Below are positions 35,145 to 44,243 of a stretch of 64,000 nt of DNA, piece after piece. Numbering within the stretch: position 1 is the first letter of the stretch; each line of letters opens with the position of its first letter. Under the pieces are notes generated by a model. That model did no database searches and was not told the DNA's origin. It worked only from the letters and a program-made list of their open reading frames with translations. This DNA comes from JBBECJ01 sp963763325 (GTDB lineage: Bacteria > Chloroflexota > Chloroflexia > Thermomicrobiales > CFX8): contig CAVXOL010000011.1 of NCBI GenBank assembly GCA_963763325.1, forward strand, positions 124,001 through 188,000. Reading direction: 5' to 3'. The position numbers and the translations under genes are program-made.

Positions 35145-36356
35145 CTACGCCGTCACCAGTTCCTTCTCAAACGCCTGGGCCGGCGGCTGCGGGCAGCGCA
35201 GCGGCTTGTCGACCCGGTAGCCCAGCGCGTAGGACGCCTGGACGAGCTGGTGGATCTCCCGCGTGCCTTCGTAGATCACCGCGCCACGGGCGTTGCGCAT
35301 GTAGCGCTCGACCGGGTACTCGTTCGAGTAGCCATACGCGCCATGTACCTGGATCGCCTCGTCAGCCGACTTCAGCGCCACATCGCAGGCGTACCACTTG
35401 GCCAGCGAGGTCTCCTTCGTGTTGCGGATGCCCCGGTTCTTCAGCTCGGCCGCCTTCATCACCAGCAGCTGCGACGCTTCGATCCCGGCCACCATGTAGG
35501 CGATCTTCTGCTGGATCAGCTCGAACTTGCCGATCTCCTGCCCGAACGCCTCGCGCTCGTGGCAGTACTTGACGCTGGCGTCCAGCGACGCCTTCGCCAG
35601 CCCAACCGCGCCGGCCGCGACCGTGAAGCGCCCCTGGTCGATGCACGACATCGCGATCTTGAAGCCCTCGCCCTCCTCGCCGATCATGTTCTCGGCCGGG
35701 ACGCGCACGTTGTTGAACGCCAGCCAGCCGGTGTTGCCGGCCCGTACGCCCAGCTTGCCCTTGATCGTGCCGGTCGTGAAGCCGGGCATCCCGCGCTCGA
35801 GGACGAACGCGCAGAGGCCGTTGTGCTTCTTCGACTTGTCGATGCTGGCGAAGACGAGGAAGTGGTCGGCCACATCGGCCAGCGAGATCCACATCTTCTC
35901 GCCGTTCAGGATGTACGAATCGCCATCCTTGACGACCGTCGACTGAACGTTCCCGGCGTCCGAACCCGCAGCCGGCTCGGTCAGCCCGAACGTGCAGAGC
36001 TTGGTGCCCTCCGCCTGCGGCGTCAGCCAGCGCTGCTTCTGCTCCTCGGTCGCCCACTGGTGCATCGCCAGGCTGTTGAGGCCGACATGCACGCTCATCA
36101 CGACCCGCATGAACGTATCGACGTACTCAAGCTCCTCGCAGGCCAGCGCGAACGAGACGTAGTCGAAGCCGCCGCCGCCGTAGCGCTCGGGGATCGGCAG
36201 GCCGAGGATGCCCAGCTCGCCCATCCGCTTGAGCACTTCCGGATGGAACTCCTGCTTGGCTTCCCACTCCTGAATGTACGGAGCGACTTCGCGCTGCGCG
36301 AACTCGCGGACCATGTCGCGGACTTGAATCTGCTCGTCCGTGAGCGAGAAATCCAT
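35145..36356 (-). CDS. Acyl-CoA dehydrogenase
   Basis: A 403-residue FAD flavoenzyme that oxidises acyl-CoA to enoyl-CoA and passes electrons to ETF. Typical blocks: MDFSLTDEQIQVRDMVREFA, CTFGLTEPAAGSDAGN, FAFEREAFGQ-type HEREAFGQEIGKFE, and the C-terminal IQVHGAYGYSNEYPVERYMRNARG with the catalytic-base region VIYEGTREIHQ. ATG 36356 opens the conserved N-terminus; a longer frame upstream is not conserved. The chain-length preference cannot be told. A medium- or short-chain type is plausible from its size. Confidence 0.92.
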   Translation of the reverse strand: MDFSLTDEQIQVRDMVREFAQREVAPYIQEWEAKQEFHPEVLKRMGELGILGLPIPERYGGGGFDYVSFALACEELEYVDTFMRVVMSVHVGLNSLAMHQWATEEQKQRWLTPQAEGTKLCTFGLTEPAAGSDAGNVQSTVVKDGDSYILNGEKMWISLADVADHFLVFASIDKSKKHNGLCAFVLERGMPGFTTGTIKGKLGVRAGNTGWLAFNNVRVPAENMIGEEGEGFKIAMSCIDQGRFTVAAGAVGLAKASLDASVKYCHEREAFGQEIGKFELIQQKIAYMVAGIEASQLLVMKAAELKNRGIRNTKETSLAKWYACDVALKSADEAIQVHGAYGYSNEYPVERYMRNARGAVIYEGTREIHQLVQASYALGYRVDKPLRCPQPPAQAFEKELVTA

Positions 36357-36672
36357 CGCTTGACCGCCCTTGTCTTCCCTACCGCCTGCCAGACAGGCTC
36401 CCGTCCCAGACCGCGAGGCAACCCATGCTGTCCCGTGGGTGTGTAATCCGTCTACCAGTATAGGAAATTCGGCCTGAATCGGCCAACGTAGATCAGTGAG
36501 TTGAGTCGTCCAGAACGAAGTAGATAGCGCATTCCAGCGCGCTTCGTCAGCGGCGTCTCTGGAACAGGACCCATCTCTCATCGTCCCTTGAGGCAACAAT
36601 TGTTATGGTCATAACACTTACGATCGAAGTCCGTTGAATTCCTCACGATCCGTTGTTGACAGGAGATGCACG
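36357..36672. promoter_or_regulatory. Divergent control region with a GTTATG-GT-CATAAC palindrome
   Basis: This 316-base gap separates the acyl-CoA dehydrogenase (minus) and a lipoprotein gene (plus). At 36602-36615 lies the perfect palindrome GTTATG-N2-CATAAC, a size and symmetry typical of a dimeric repressor site. It is 58 bases upstream of the lipoprotein start. No other element is evident. Confidence 0.4.
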
Positions 36673-37182
36673 TTGATTCGCCGAGTCGTCATCAGTGTCG
36701 GTGCGCTCGTGGCATTGCTCGGTACCGCATGTGGGACGCAGGATTCATTCGGAACATCAGGCACTCCTTCTTCCACACCGTTGATTGTCACGCCTACGGC
36801 GACGGCGACCGAGACCGCAATAGCGAGCGCCGACCGTCAACCAGCGGTCACCGCAACGACTGATGAGACGGCGACATCCACGGTGATTGATGCCGCTGCA
36901 ATTGCCATCTCGTTGCCGGAAAGCTTGGAGTTTCTGGGATCTGGGCCCGCAAATCGTGACGTCATTGATGCTGACGCTGCGGTTGCGGCGGCATACGTCA
37001 GCCACGACGACAGCCGTGACCTCTACGCATTCTTCCTTGAACGTATCGAGGACGATGGCTGGTCAATCGTCGATGCATCAGATGCCAGTCAGTCGAGTCC
37101 CCAAGGGGAGATCTCCGCCCACAATGGGGATGAACTCCTGCTGATTGAGGTTTGGGATCTGCGGCCAAACAGACGTAGCTGA
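36673..37182 (+). CDS. Lipoprotein of unknown function
   Basis: About 169 residues from TTG 36673, with AGGAG 7 bases upstream. The N-terminal lipoprotein signal is VISVGALVALLGTACGTQ (lipobox LGTAC). A Thr/Ala-rich linker (TPTATATETAIA) leads to a globular domain with DVIDADAAVAAAYVSHDDSRDLYAFFLERIEDDGWSIVDAS, which recalls substrate-free accessory domains seen in Chloroflexota lipoproteins. No enzymatic motif is seen. Confidence 0.65.
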   Translation: MIRRVVISVGALVALLGTACGTQDSFGTSGTPSSTPLIVTPTATATETAIASADRQPAVTATTDETATSTVIDAAAIAISLPESLEFLGSGPANRDVIDADAAVAAAYVSHDDSRDLYAFFLERIEDDGWSIVDASDASQSSPQGEISAHNGDELLLIEVWDLRPNRRS

Positions 37183-37390
37183 CTTGATCGCCGCGCTGTC
37201 CACGTTTTGGTCAATTGAACTGAGTCAGGAACGACTTGCTCAAGAGCAGACGCTTGTATTCACTTCGACGATGCCATGTTCCCCAGATCTGCCGGTAGCC
37301 TGTGAGTGATCGCTGGCGTCTGATTGAGACGTTAGCCGGTAGCCCGGCGTAACAGTAGCCGTACTATCGCGTCCTCGACATACCACCCGT

Positions 37391-37512
37391 GACGCTCTCA
37401 TTCGAGCTTCATCGTCGATGTTCGGACCCCGGTTGGCATTATGCCGCACAGGTGGACGGCAGCGACGAGGTCCAGGTAGGGCAGGCGGGTTGTGTCGATG
37501 GCGGTCTGGGCA
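37391..37512 (-). pseudogene. Fragment of a phosphotransferase gene, C-terminal part
   Basis: The encoded AQTAIDTTRLPYLDLVAAVHLCGIMP and IDDEARMR closely match the C-terminus of the intact phosphotransferase at 43320-44243 (AQTTIDTTHLPYWDLVAAVHPCGRM, ADDEARMR). The DNA is also similar, with small indels that break the frame. No N-terminal part is nearby. It is a degraded partial copy. Confidence 0.75.
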
Positions 37513-37630
37513 CGAGGGCGTGCCTTCGCGAGAAATCGACATCCACTATCTGACCCGTACAATACCCCTACCCTGGACTCACGCACTCGTGGCTCATCGT
37601 GGACCGTTCATCATCGCAAGGAGCGACACC

Positions 37631-38585
37631 ATGACCAGTGAACGCGCCCTCGTGCGACCGAAGATCGGTACTGTTTCTGCCGCAATGGGAGGGGCAGCTG
37701 TTTGGTCCTCCAGAGCCTCCTGCGCCGCGCTGGAGCGAACTCCAGTCGATGGCGCTTGCCGCCGAAGACGCCGGACTCGATTCGCTGTGGCTCGTCGATG
37801 ACCTGCTTTTCGAGGGGGATCCGCCCAGGGGATTCTGGGAAGGCTGGTCGCTGCTTGCCGCGGTTGCGGCGGTGACACGTCGGGTCGAGATCGGTCACCT
37901 CGTCACGGCCAACACGTTTCGCAACCCGGCGCTGCTGGCCAAGATGGCCGACACCGTCGATGAGATCAGCGGCGGGCGTCTCATCCTCGGTTTGGGTGCC
38001 GGTGGAGACGAGCATGAACATCGCGCCTTCGGCTTTCCCTGGGAACGGAGGGTTGCACGGTTCGAAGAGGCACTGCAGATCATCATTCCGCTCCTGCGTG
38101 AGGGCAGGGTCGACTTTCAGGGCGAGTTCTATACGATGCGGGAGTGCGAGCTTCGTCCGCGCGGTCCACGAACGACCGGGCCGCCGATCCTGATTGGCGC
38201 TCTCGCGAACGCTCCTCGCATGCTGCGGCTGACGGCTCAGTACGCGGACATGTCGCATGGGTTCCTTGCGTTTGGTCGCAGCACGCCCGACCAGGTTTCG
38301 CCGCTGCATGACGCGCTCGACGCTGCCTGCCTGCGAGTTGGCCGAGATCCCGCGACGCTGGCACGGACTGCGGCGGTGCGCGTCGAATTGGATGGACCGA
38401 TCGGACACATGAACGCTGTCGAGGAACCGATTCGAGGATCGGTGGAAGAAATCGCCGACATCTTCTGGACGTTCGCCGACGAAGGCATCTCGCACCTCAT
38501 GCTCGCCTTGTCGCCGGAGACCAACACGGCAATCGAACACATCGGCCAGGTGATCCAACGGATGGATCGTGGGCGCGCGGCATGA
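37631..38585 (+). CDS. LLM-class flavin-dependent oxidoreductase (luciferase-like), one frameshift
   Basis: A TIM-barrel F420- or FMN-dependent monooxygenase-like protein of about 317 residues. The conserved pieces are LPQWEGQLFG, MALAAEDAGLDSLWLVDDLLF, GHLVTANTFRNPALLAKMA, SGGRLILGLGAGG and PPILIGALA. The natural start is ATG 37631 (AAGGAG 10 bases upstream). One extra base near 37668 separates MTSERALVRPKIG from LFLPQWEG; the length is one base over a multiple of three. The substrate is unknown. Confidence 0.85.
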
Positions 38586-38679
38586 CAGCCGGCTGGACGG
38601 TCACGAAGTACTCTGACGCCGTTTGGAGCCAGTTATCCGGTTTCGTGGTTCGGCAGACCTCCCCGCGTAGGGGCGATCG

Positions 38680-38733
38680 CCGCAGCGTCGCCCTGCCTGA
38701 TTGCCGCGCGGCCGACGCAGGGCGACGCTGCGG
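38680..38733. terminator. Bidirectional terminator hairpin
   Basis: CCGCAGCGTCGCCCTGC (38680-38696) pairs exactly with GCAGGGCGACGCTGCGG (38717-38733) between two convergent genes. The left flank GTAGGGGCGAT recalls the start of repeat family B. Confidence 0.75.
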
Positions 38734-39804
38734 TCAAGCCGGCGACTCAGCCTCCTCGATATCGAGCGCGCCCGGATGGGCTTTCCGCCACATGCTGCCC
38801 GCCAGCGCTCCGCAGGCGAGTGGCGGCACCACCGTCAACAGGCGATAGAGCAGCACCGTCGTGATCACGGCGCCACCGGGGCCGCCGAAGCCGATCAGTG
38901 CCGCCGTCAGGCCGACATCGACGACCCCAAATCCGCCCGGCACGATCGGGATCGCGCCGAGCAGCCGCGCCAGCGTCCAGGCCGCGAACGCCTCGATGAC
39001 GCTGACCTGATCGCCCTCGATCCCAACCGCCCGCAACGCGACCACCAGCACCAGAAAGACCGTCAGATGCCCGGCCAGCGTCGCCAGCGTTAACCAGTGC
39101 CAGCGCGCCCGCGCCAGGTCGAGAATCTCGGCGCGGACCTGCACGAAGTGCTCCCCGTCCCAGCCAACCGGCTTGCGTCGGATGCGGGTCAGCACAGCCG
39201 AGAGGGCAACCGCCGCCCAGTTGCCGGCCCACCGCGCCGTCCGCTCGCTCCAGAGGCTGATCACCAGCACGGCGAGCACGGCGAAGAAGATGATGAAGCC
39301 GATGATCGCGATGCTTTGCAGCACGGGATCGCGCCTGCCGGTGAGTGTCAGCATCAGGAGCGCCGCGGCCGGCATTCCGAGGACGGCGGCCTGGCTCCAG
39401 AGCGAGTACAACCCCAACCCGATCGTCACCCGCCGCTTGGGAAAGCCCCAGGCCCTCAGGATCCCGAAAGTGACGGCCGTGCCGACCGCTGCCCCTCCCG
39501 GCGCGATATAGGTCGAGGCGGTCGAGGTGAGCGTCGCGAGTTGGGACGGCCAGTAGCGCAAGCCGGGCATCGCCGCCATCAGCGGCGGGCCAAACGTCGC
39601 GACATTCAGGATCGCCGCCACGACCAACGCTGCCACGCCGAGCCACGACAGGCTCAGCAACGCGTCCCACACCTCGCCAAAGTCGATCACACGCGGTAGC
39701 ACGAAGACGAAGATCACGACCGCGAAGCAGATCCCGACGAACGCCATCAGCAGCGTCCGGCGAGAGCGCCGGCGTGGGGACTGGTTGTCAGCCGCTTGCG
39801 TCAT
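38734..39804 (-). CDS. Lysylphosphatidylglycerol synthase-type transmembrane (flippase-like) protein
   Basis: 356 residues with about eight membrane spans, in the UPF0104/LPG_synthase_TM family. Features seen: an N-terminal span (TLLMAFVGICFAVVIFVFVLP), LTSTASTYIAPGGAAVGTAV and the late IPIVPGGFGVVDVGLTAALIGFG, characteristic of the family. There is no soluble aminoacyl-transferase domain, so it is more likely a lipid flippase than a lysyl transferase. It is not linked to any other envelope gene here. Confidence 0.82.
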   Translation of the reverse strand: MTQAADNQSPRRRSRRTLLMAFVGICFAVVIFVFVLPRVIDFGEVWDALLSLSWLGVAALVVAAILNVATFGPPLMAAMPGLRYWPSQLATLTSTASTYIAPGGAAVGTAVTFGILRAWGFPKRRVTIGLGLYSLWSQAAVLGMPAAALLMLTLTGRRDPVLQSIAIIGFIIFFAVLAVLVISLWSERTARWAGNWAAVALSAVLTRIRRKPVGWDGEHFVQVRAEILDLARARWHWLTLATLAGHLTVFLVLVVALRAVGIEGDQVSVIEAFAAWTLARLLGAIPIVPGGFGVVDVGLTAALIGFGGPGGAVITTVLLYRLLTVVPPLACGALAGSMWRKAHPGALDIEEAESPA

Positions 39805-40115
39805 CGTCCGTCACAATCGCTGGGCCGCCACGCGACGTGCCGTGATCGCGGCAACGTCCCCCGTCGATGGGCTACCTGAGACATCACATACTAGCACTCT
39901 CGACCCATTGGTACCGCCGGTCGAGGCAGCCCTGGGCATCGAATCGGCCCAGAGCCGTTCCTCAGCCGTCGCCAGGCCGAAGGCGACGCTCAGGTCACCG
40001 TACGCGGAACGGCTGCGACCCTGAACTACACCTCGATGACTGATTCAGCGGCGCCTGGACCGTGTCATAAAAGGACGTAGACCACGGATTGTGTCACGCG
40101 AGAGGAGTACGCGGG
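39805..40115. other. Divergent intergenic region
   Basis: About 310 bases between the flippase-like gene (minus) and the DUF1269 gene (plus). A distant inverted repeat (AGCCGTTCC near 39955 and GGAACGGCT near 40010) is the only structure seen. No gene is supported. Confidence 0.35.
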
Positions 40116-40604
40116 ATGGCAACACTCACCGTCCTGAAGTTCAGTGATCCGAATCAGGCAGATCAGGTGCTGGAAACCTTGAAAGGGTTGCAGGCGCAGC
40201 AACTGATCCGGATTCAGGATGCCGCGATCGTTCGGTGGCCCGAAGGGGCAAAGAAGCCGAAGACCGAGCAATTGTCAGGTTTGACTGCCGTCGCCGGATT
40301 GAGCGGTGCCTTCTGGGGCCTGCTGTTCGGGCTGCTGTTTTTCATCCCATTTCTGGGGATGGCAATCGGCGCCGCTATCGGTGCCCTCGCCGGGCATTTC
40401 GCTGATGTCGGTATCGACGACAACTTCATCAACCAGGTCAAGTCGCAGGTCACGCCGGGAACATCAGCGCTGTTCGTGTTGTCCTCCGGAGCCGTCGCGG
40501 AACGCGTCGCCGAGGCACTACGGGGCGTGGAGTTCGAGGTCATCGCCACCAACCTTTCGGATGAGCAGGAGGCAAAGCTCAAGGAGATGTTCGAAGAGGG
40601 ATAG
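40116..40604 (+). CDS. DUF1269 family membrane protein
   Basis: A 162-residue protein of the DUF1269 family. The N-terminal ferredoxin-like part is TLTVLKFSDPNQADQVLETLKGL, a glycine-rich membrane hairpin is at about 70-100 (GLSGAFWGLLFGLLFFIPFLGMAIGAAIGALAG), and the C-terminal part ends FEVIATNLSDEQEAKLKEMF. Family members are often stress-associated, with no known reaction. The start at 40116 follows GGAG at a short distance. Confidence 0.85.
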   Translation: MATLTVLKFSDPNQADQVLETLKGLQAQQLIRIQDAAIVRWPEGAKKPKTEQLSGLTAVAGLSGAFWGLLFGLLFFIPFLGMAIGAAIGALAGHFADVGIDDNFINQVKSQVTPGTSALFVLSSGAVAERVAEALRGVEFEVIATNLSDEQEAKLKEMFEEG

Positions 40605-40733
40605 TCTCTACACGTCATCGCAGCAAGCACTCTTGACGCTACCAGGGAGATCGCGAGCCGGAGCCGGCCACGAGCCAGCGTTAGCGCCAACACGGCGCGG
40701 ATCTGCATGGCTCGTGGCGTCAGCGAAGGGTCG

Positions 40734-41233
40734 TTACGGGCACTCGGTCACGGTCCGTACCTCAGTCCAGGCCGCTTGAATGTCGGAGACCGCCTCCCGT
40801 ATCGAGTCCAGAGCATCGGCCATCGGCATGTCATCGCCGATCTCGTCCACTGCCTGAGACAGCTCGTCGAAGGCTTGTCCAAGGCTGTCCGTGGCTTGAT
40901 CGAGGCTGTCTGACTCAGCGTCCCGAACCTCGCCGGCCGCATCGACAACGGAGTCAAATGCCGCTCGAATCTGGTCTAGCTGCTCCTGGATATCCGCGAT
41001 CGTCGACTCGGCGGTCATCCCGGCCAGCGTCGCCATCTCACTCTGCAAGGTGTCGAGGTCTTCACAGAGCCTGGCCTGGGAGCCTGCGGGAGAGGCCGTT
41101 GTAGAGCCTGCGGTAGAGGCCGCGGTAGAGACGGGGGTAGAGAGGAGTCGTCATCATCGTCGTCGCCGCCACAGGCGACCAGCAGCAGGCTCAACACGAT
41201 CAGGATCGATCCCAGCGACTTCCAGCGCGACAT
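40734..41233 (-). CDS. Lipoprotein with helical (coiled-coil) domain, one frameshift
   Basis: The lipoprotein signal is SLGSILIVLSLLLVACGGDDDDDD from ATG 41233. After an acidic run and a shift near 41137, the frame continues STAASTAGSTTASPAG (low-complexity linker), then LCEDLDTLQSEMATLAGM and heptad-like helices rich in acidic residues (IADIQEQLDQIRAAFDSV, LDQATDSLGQAFDELSQAVDEI). The gene is two bases over a multiple of three. The function is unknown; similar helical lipoproteins occur in actinobacteria and Chloroflexota. Confidence 0.65.
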
Positions 41234-41726
41234 AATGGTTCTCCTCAGTGTTGTGCACGAAGCTGAACGGGCCAGTCGAGAGATCGGGGGCGTGGATGAC
41301 AGGCTTGCGTTCCTGCGAACCTGTGCTGGCCGCGACCATTGTGGGTCGACTGACGTAGTCGATCCATCAGCCGAACCGGCGTAGTCCACGGGTGTACCTG
41401 TGCGATCGCCCCGGCTGAGAACGTCATCCGCACGTTACCGGGCTGTGAAGACTTCTCCCCAGCCTGCGAAGCTACAGTTGCAGATCGTCTACAGCCCCGA
41501 TGAAGCAGGGAAAGCGGCGTCCAATGCTTGGTAAATTCAGGCGATATCCCGGACTCTGCGTCTTGATTTCTCGTGGTGTGGTGGCTGGCGCCGCGGAGTG
41601 GGTGTCCGTCACCGGCTGTAACAGTAGGACGAATGCTTGATGAGTTGCTGACGGCCCTGCGCCTCGTGCCCGCCAGGTCGTCACTCAGATTGGGTCGAAA
41701 GCCGTAGTGAGAGGATAGGCGTTGCC
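41234..41726. other. Gene-free region upstream of the CYTH-like/Ppx gene
   Basis: About 490 bases of mixed composition. All short frames look like noise. No repeat or RNA signal was recognised. Confidence 0.35.
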
Positions 41727-43221
41727 ATGGCCGAAATCACACCGCGTTGGGAATGGCGTTCGTTCGGCCGGCATTTCGGAGGCGCAGAGGAGCGGATGGC
41801 GCAACTCGCACCGAGTAGCGTCCAGGAGAGCGACGAGATCTACCTGATTGCCCCCGCCGGCGGCAATATAAAGATCCGCGATGATCTGATGGATATCAAG
41901 GAGCTGCGGGAAGTAAACGCCGATGGCCTTCGAGCAGTGGATGCCGATCATGAAGGCTGGCTTTCCACTGCAAGCAGCCGACGTGGCAACCGTGCTTGAA
42001 TCGCTGGGTCTGCCGAACGCGACGCCAGATCGCGACAGCTACACGCTCGACGAGTTCATTGACCAGTTTGCCGCGCCAGGTGGGGCAGTCCGCGTCGTGA
42101 AGGTCCACAAGCGGCGCGCTCGCTACACGGTCGGCGGCTGCATGGCGGAGCTGTCCGAGGTGGTGGCGAACGGCAAGGCCACCCGCACGATTGCCGTCGA
42201 GTCGGAAGATGCGGCCGCCGTGATCCGGGCAGTGCGGGAGCTCGGCCTGGGCGGCTACACGAACACCAGCTATCTCCGCGGCCTGTCGGCCCTGCTCGAT
42301 GACGACCCGGAGCGCTACGCCGTGATCGACGTCGGCACCAATTCCATCAAGTTCCACATCGGCGAGCGCGATGCTGACGGACGGTGGCGTACCGTCGTCG
42401 ACCGAGCTGAGATGACACGCATTGGTGAGGGAGTTACTGAACAGGGTCTGATCAACGATGTCGCGTTGGAACGCGCGATCGCCGCAATCGTGGGCATGGT
42501 CGAGGAAGCGAAGCGGCATGGTGTGCGGGCGATCGCTGCCGTGGGCACGGCCGCGTTGCGGATCGCTGGCAACGCCAACGAGGTCGTCGACACCATCCAG
42601 GCGCGCACCGGAGTGCGGGTCGAGGTGATCTCGGGCGAAGAGGAGAGCCGGCTGGCCTACCTGGCCACCATCGCTGAACTCAACGTACAAGCTGGCTCGC
42701 TCGTCGTCTTTGACACTGGCGGAGGCAGCTCCCAGTTCACCTTCGGCCACGGCGACAGTGTCGACGAACGCTTCAGCGTCGACGTTGGGGCCGTGCGGTA
42801 CACCGAGCGCTTCAACCTCGACCGCGCCATTACGCCCGAGGTGCTGGATGAGGCCATGGCGGCGATCTCGGCCGACCTCGCGCGCATTGACGGTCGCCCG
42901 GTTCCCGACGCACTGGACGGGATGGGGGGTGCGGTGACGAATATCACTGCCGTCATGCATCGCCTCGCCACCTATGATCCCGAAGTCGTCCAGGGCAGTG
43001 TCATTGATCGCGCGGAGATCGACCGTCAGATTGAGCTGTATCGGTCGCAGGATGCCGACGCCCGCCGCGCCATTGTCGGCCTCCAGCCGAAGCGGGCGGA
43101 AGTTATCCTCGCCGGTGCCTGCATCGTTCGAACGGTCATGGAGAAGCTGGGTAAGCAGAGCTTCACCGTGAGCGACCGCGGCCTGCGCCATGGCGTGCTG
43201 GCCGAGCGCTTTGGCGCCTGA
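41727..43221 (+). CDS. CYTH-like domain fused to exopolyphosphatase/GppA, one frameshift
   Basis: The N-terminal 190 residues or so resemble CYTH triphosphate-tunnel proteins (SDEIYLIAPAGGNIKIRDDLMDIKEL, KRRARYTVGGCMAELSEVV, IAVESEDAAAVI). The rest is a full Ppx/GppA phosphatase of about 305 residues: YAVIDVGTNSIKFHI, VGTAALRIAGN, VEVISGEEESRLAYLA, VFDTGGGSSQFTF. Both families act on phosphoanhydride chains, so a polyphosphate or (p)ppGpp role is likely. One base over a multiple of three; the shift is near 41930 in GATGGCCTTCGAGCAG. Because both sides are long and conserved, the fusion is probably real and the shift an error. Confidence 0.8.
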
Positions 43222-43319
43222 CGGCGCCAGCCAGAGAGGGTGAGCCTCAGAGGATGACAGCCGGTCATCGCATCTGCACCGGTAGTACGTCGGCCGTGCT
43301 GGACGCACCTGTCGATCGA

Positions 43320-44243
43320 TCAGCGGCGAGAAGCGGGTCTCATCCGTGACAGGTCCGCGATTGCCTGCTCGACGAACCAGCCGTGCCGATCCCGCATCCG
43401 CGCTTCGTCGTCGGCATCCAGCCCCCATTCGGACATTCTGCCGCATGGGTGGACGGCAGCGACGAGGTCCCAGTAGGGCAGGTGGGTCGTGTCGATGGTG
43501 GTCTGGGCGAGGTAGTGGTCGGTGAAGGTCTGCATCGCCTCGGGGCCGAACGTGAAGAGGATCTCCATCCGAGCGTTGCCGAGGTCGTTGAGCGGGTCGC
43601 CCCGTTCGGCGTCCTCCCAGTCGAGGACGCCGGCAAGGGTGCCGTCGCGCCAGAGCAGGTTGCCGGGCCAGTAGTCGCCGTGCAGCAGGCTGGCCGCGTT
43701 CAGCGGTTCCAGCGTGCCGGCAGCGTCGAGCGCGTGGCGGATGCGCCCCTCGCTGAGTGACTCGTCCAGGACAGCCGGACGGGCGGGGAAACGTTCGGAT
43801 ACTCGCGGCAGGAACGCTAGCTCCGGCGAGTCCGGGACGCGGTGGATCGCGGCCATCTGGTCGGCCATCTGCCGCACGACGCGCTCGACATCATCGACCT
43901 GCTCCAGGTCGTCAATCATCTCCCCCTCGATGAAGGTCGCGACGACGATCGGCGTTGGGAACAACTCACACGACTCGTCCAGGAAGACCGCTCGCGGCGC
44001 GGCGATCCCGTGCGACTCGACGATCTGCAGCAACCGGAACTCGTCACGGGCGATGTTGGCGTTCGCCGCCAGGTCGCGCGGCCCGTGGAGCCGTGCCACC
44101 AGCTTCTCGTTCCCGCCGTCAGCACGCTGAACCTCTAGCGCCGTCACCTGCGCCGAGACGCCCCCCAACAACGGCCACACCCGCAGCAGTTGCATCCTCG
44201 GATCGATCTTGCCAACCAGCCGCCTGAACGCGTCATCCTCCAT
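43320..44243 (-). CDS. Phosphotransferase family protein (APH/ChoK type)
   Basis: 307 residues from ATG 44243 (a 12-residue longer form is possible). The kinase-like fold is recognised by LLHGDYWPGNLLW (catalytic Asp and Asn) and GVLDWEDAERGDPLNDL (metal-binding Asp), with a partial nucleotide loop and KLVARLHG at the N-terminus. The family covers aminoglycoside, homoserine and other small-molecule kinases; the substrate cannot be told. A broken copy of its C-terminus lies at 37391-37512, showing that this gene has been duplicated. Confidence 0.85.
   Translation of the reverse strand: MEDDAFRRLVGKIDPRMQLLRVWPLLGGVSAQVTALEVQRADGGNEKLVARLHGPRDLAANANIARDEFRLLQIVESHGIAAPRAVFLDESCELFPTPIVVATFIEGEMIDDLEQVDDVERVVRQMADQMAAIHRVPDSPELAFLPRVSERFPARPAVLDESLSEGRIRHALDAAGTLEPLNAASLLHGDYWPGNLLWRDGTLAGVLDWEDAERGDPLNDLGNARMEILFTFGPEAMQTFTDHYLAQTTIDTTHLPYWDLVAAVHPCGRMSEWGLDADDEARMRDRHGWFVEQAIADLSRMRPASRR

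Noticed and set aside
35004..36446. Long plus-strand frame opposite the acyl-CoA dehydrogenase gene
   Set aside because: The minus strand has a full acyl-CoA dehydrogenase; the plus-strand product is Arg/Leu/Asp-rich with no family signs.
39890..39925. TACTAGCACTCTCGA near 39.9 kb as a second CIRCE element
   Set aside because: Only one arm resembles CIRCE; no complementary arm at 9 bases.
43383..44138. Plus-strand frames opposite the phosphotransferase gene
   Set aside because: Shadows of a recognised gene with clear catalytic motifs on the minus strand.
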